A stretch of DNA of 64,000 nt from Panulirus ornatus (taxonomy: Eukaryota > Arthropoda > Malacostraca > Decapoda > Palinuridae), in NCBI RefSeq assembly GCF_036320965.1, contig NC_092261.1:13960197-14024196 (forward strand), given 5' to 3'. Within the stretch, counting starts at the first letter, position 1. The number at the start of each line of letters is the position of its first letter. The position numbers and the translations under genes are program-made. Of this stretch, positions 63,380-64,000 are shown in pieces. Below the pieces are notes generated by a model that ran no database searches, was not told the DNA's origin, and worked only from the letters and a program-made list of their open reading frames with translations.

Positions 63380-63830
63380 GGAGGAACCGACCTGCCCCGC
63401 GGGACGGAGGGATAAGGAAGCACCGACCTGCCCCGTGGGATGGAGGGATAAGGAAGCACCGACCTGCCCCGTGGGATGGAGGGATGAGGAAGCACCGACC
63501 TGCCCCGTGGGACGGAGGGATAAGGAAGCACCGACCTGCCTCGTGGGATGGAGGGATAAGGAAGCACCGACCTGCCCCGTGGGACGGAGGGATAAGGAAG
63601 CACCGACCTGCCCCGTAGGAGGAAGAGGTATCGACCAGCCCCATGTGACGGGACGGAAGGGGAGGAACCTTCCGGCCTAGTGGGATGGAAGGACAGAAAA
63701 AAAAAAAAAGAAGTCGTCCCGTGGGACGGAATGAGGGAGAAAAACCAACCGACTTGTCCTGTGGGATAGAAGCCAGCCTACTCCGTGGGACGGGAAGGAA
63801 CTGACGTGTCCTGTGGACTGGAAGGATGGG
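63380..63830 (+). repeat. 36-bp minisatellite, about 8 full units plus decayed tail
   Basis: Unit AGCACCGACCTGCCCCGTGG plus GATGGAGGGATAAGGA. The period of 36 gives open frames on both strands (RKHRPAPWDGG; LPYPSVPRGRSV). Decayed units with CCGTGGGACGG continue to the window end region. Confidence 0.85.
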
Positions 63831-64000
63831 GAGGGAGCCCCCCACCCCCCAACCTCACGCACTCTTCAAATTCTGTCCGGCGCTTAAAATTCTCACATAG
63901 TGTCTGATGCTCAGACTTTTCTTAAAGTGCGTTTGGCGAGTGGACGGTCTTAAAGTGTCTTTAATATGTAGACTCTTCCGCGTATGTTTGGTGGGTAAAC

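Noticed and set aside
63120..63845. Frames of 140-186 codons at the window end
   Set aside because: They come from a 36-bp minisatellite; both strands open, no splice or start context.

Overview
This window is eukaryotic nuclear DNA, most likely from a decapod crustacean. It shows very long (TA)n, (GA/CT)n and (CA/GT)n microsatellites every 1-2 kb, dozens of minisatellites, decayed CR1/jockey-like non-LTR retrotransposon pieces, and a short interspersed repeat with the core GCTACCTCGCTAACGCGGG next to microsatellites. I associate that combination with decapod genomes from general knowledge; I cannot name a species. There are no bacterial-type genes, operons or CRISPR arrays, and no convincing tRNA or rRNA genes.

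Layout. 1-37.9 kb is intergenic or deep intronic: microsatellites, tandem repeats with 19-60 bp units, a cluster of eight TGACGTCA octamers (12.66-12.98 kb), a decayed LINE on the minus strand (24.6-25.7 kb), and repeated copies of several interspersed families. 37.98-59.43 kb holds the only protein-coding gene I can support, on the plus strand. It has nine exons (37981-38139, 38816-39041, 43220-44108, 45245-45419, 46556-47009, 47815-47971, 56246-56463, 58100-58222, 59077-59431). All eight introns are GT-AG and all junction phases agree (1,2,0,1,2,0,2,2), giving one open frame of 915 codons plus stop from the ATG at 37989. 59.4-64 kb returns to repeats and ends in two large minisatellites.

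The protein is unfamiliar to me. It looks intracellular and mostly disordered: a basic N-terminus, an acidic stretch, a Gly-rich linker with an Arg/Lys cluster, a long Asp/Ala-rich acidic region, a short helix-like segment, a basic Ser/His region, a Ser/Asp acidic cluster, and one compact hydrophobic segment near the C-terminus. No catalytic domain, signal peptide or membrane helix is visible. The true 5' end (upstream non-coding or coding exons) and the exact 3' end are uncertain.

The most notable non-coding patterns are: (i) a dispersed element made of an AGGTCAAAGG-type leader followed by tandem 20-22 bp units around GGTCGTACCGTCGT, seen at eight or more places and carrying a perfect nuclear-receptor DR1 site in one copy; (ii) the GCTACCTCGCTAACGCGGG short element abutting microsatellites; (iii) a LINE remnant whose reverse transcriptase core block is tandemly duplicated; (iv) a LINE remnant ending about 55 bp before a splice acceptor of the gene. 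Most long open frames in the window are by-products of repeats whose period is a multiple of three.
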